This document shows, one piece after another, positions 44,969 to 45,061 of a stretch of 45,061 nucleotides of DNA. This DNA is from CALMEH01 sp964548225 (GTDB lineage Bacteria; Acidobacteriota; Blastocatellia; Pyrinomonadales; Pyrinomonadaceae). The position numbers and the translations under genes are program-made. Each line of letters opens with the position of its first letter. The stretch's first letter is position 1. The stretch is from contig CAZJQP010000032.1 of NCBI GenBank assembly GCA_964548225.1, positions 1 to 45,061 of the forward strand. Reading direction: 5' to 3'. Below the pieces are notes generated by a model that saw nothing but the letters and a program-made list of their open reading frames with translations, did no database searches and had not been told where the DNA came from.

Positions 44969-45061
44969 TTATTTTCCCCAAAATAAAAGTAAAATTTCCG
45001 GCTTTGCCTCAAAAACATGACTTACAAGGGCAGAAACACGACTGTTAAGGAGTGTGTCAAA

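Overview
The window looks like an Acidobacteriota chromosome, most plausibly class Blastocatellia. This rests on gene families, not on a marker gene. The families are two very large TonB-dependent receptors with an N-terminal carboxypeptidase-regulatory domain, a CadC-like winged-helix/TPR regulator, an ECF sigma factor next to a Ser/Thr kinase with PD40 repeats, beta-helix and FG-GAP secreted proteins sharing C-terminal modules, an S46 peptidase, and an archaeal-type XPB helicase with its Bax1 (DUF790) partner. No rRNA, tRNA or CRISPR array was seen. There are two assembly gaps (9399-9498 and 13785-13794).

Layout. 1-6.3 kb: isoprenylcysteine-methyltransferase-like gene, Oar-like receptor, Mo-bisPGD oxidoreductase, DUF488 protein. 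6.4-11.6 kb: two secreted proteins (beta-helix; 13-repeat FG-GAP propeller) ending in the same ~85-residue domain. 11.8-13.4 kb: orphan 225-aa gene, a ~300-bp palindrome, an exact 14 x 21-bp tandem array and a small membrane protein. 13.5-19.2 kb: metabolic block with an acetyl-CoA-synthetase-like enzyme interrupted by a palindromic element, an SDR, a cysteine-synthase-like PLP enzyme and aspartate kinase. 19.3-22.3 kb: AlbA_2/ATPase protein followed by XPB. 22.3-27.2 kb: winged-helix/TPR regulator and second Oar-like receptor in one operon. 27.3-32.4 kb: secreted PD40 protein, then a three-gene operon (TPR protein, sulfotransferase, FG-GAP protein). 32.6-37.7 kb: large three-block beta-helix protein and Bax1. 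38.2-44.0 kb: ECF sigma factor, Ser/Thr kinase, S46 peptidase. 44.1-45.0 kb: second orphan ~216-aa gene with a second exact 21-bp array directly upstream.

How parts connect. The three proteins with the shared C-terminal module (8549, 11604 and 37683 starts, all minus strand) carry an identical promoter-like element: CGATGAC, 2 nt, TTTTC, 12 nt, CGTTTAT. It looks like an ECF-type promoter, and the only sigma gene in the window sits about 0.5 kb from one copy. XPB and Bax1 form a known nuclease-helicase pair but lie ~10 kb apart here. Gene junctions repeatedly carry long hairpins whose arms are themselves short tandem repeats.

The strongest candidate for something undescribed is the pair of 21-bp arrays (12896-13189 and about 44780-44968). 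They are unrelated in sequence but identical in period, and each lies upstream of a lone minus-strand gene for an unrecognised ~220-aa protein.
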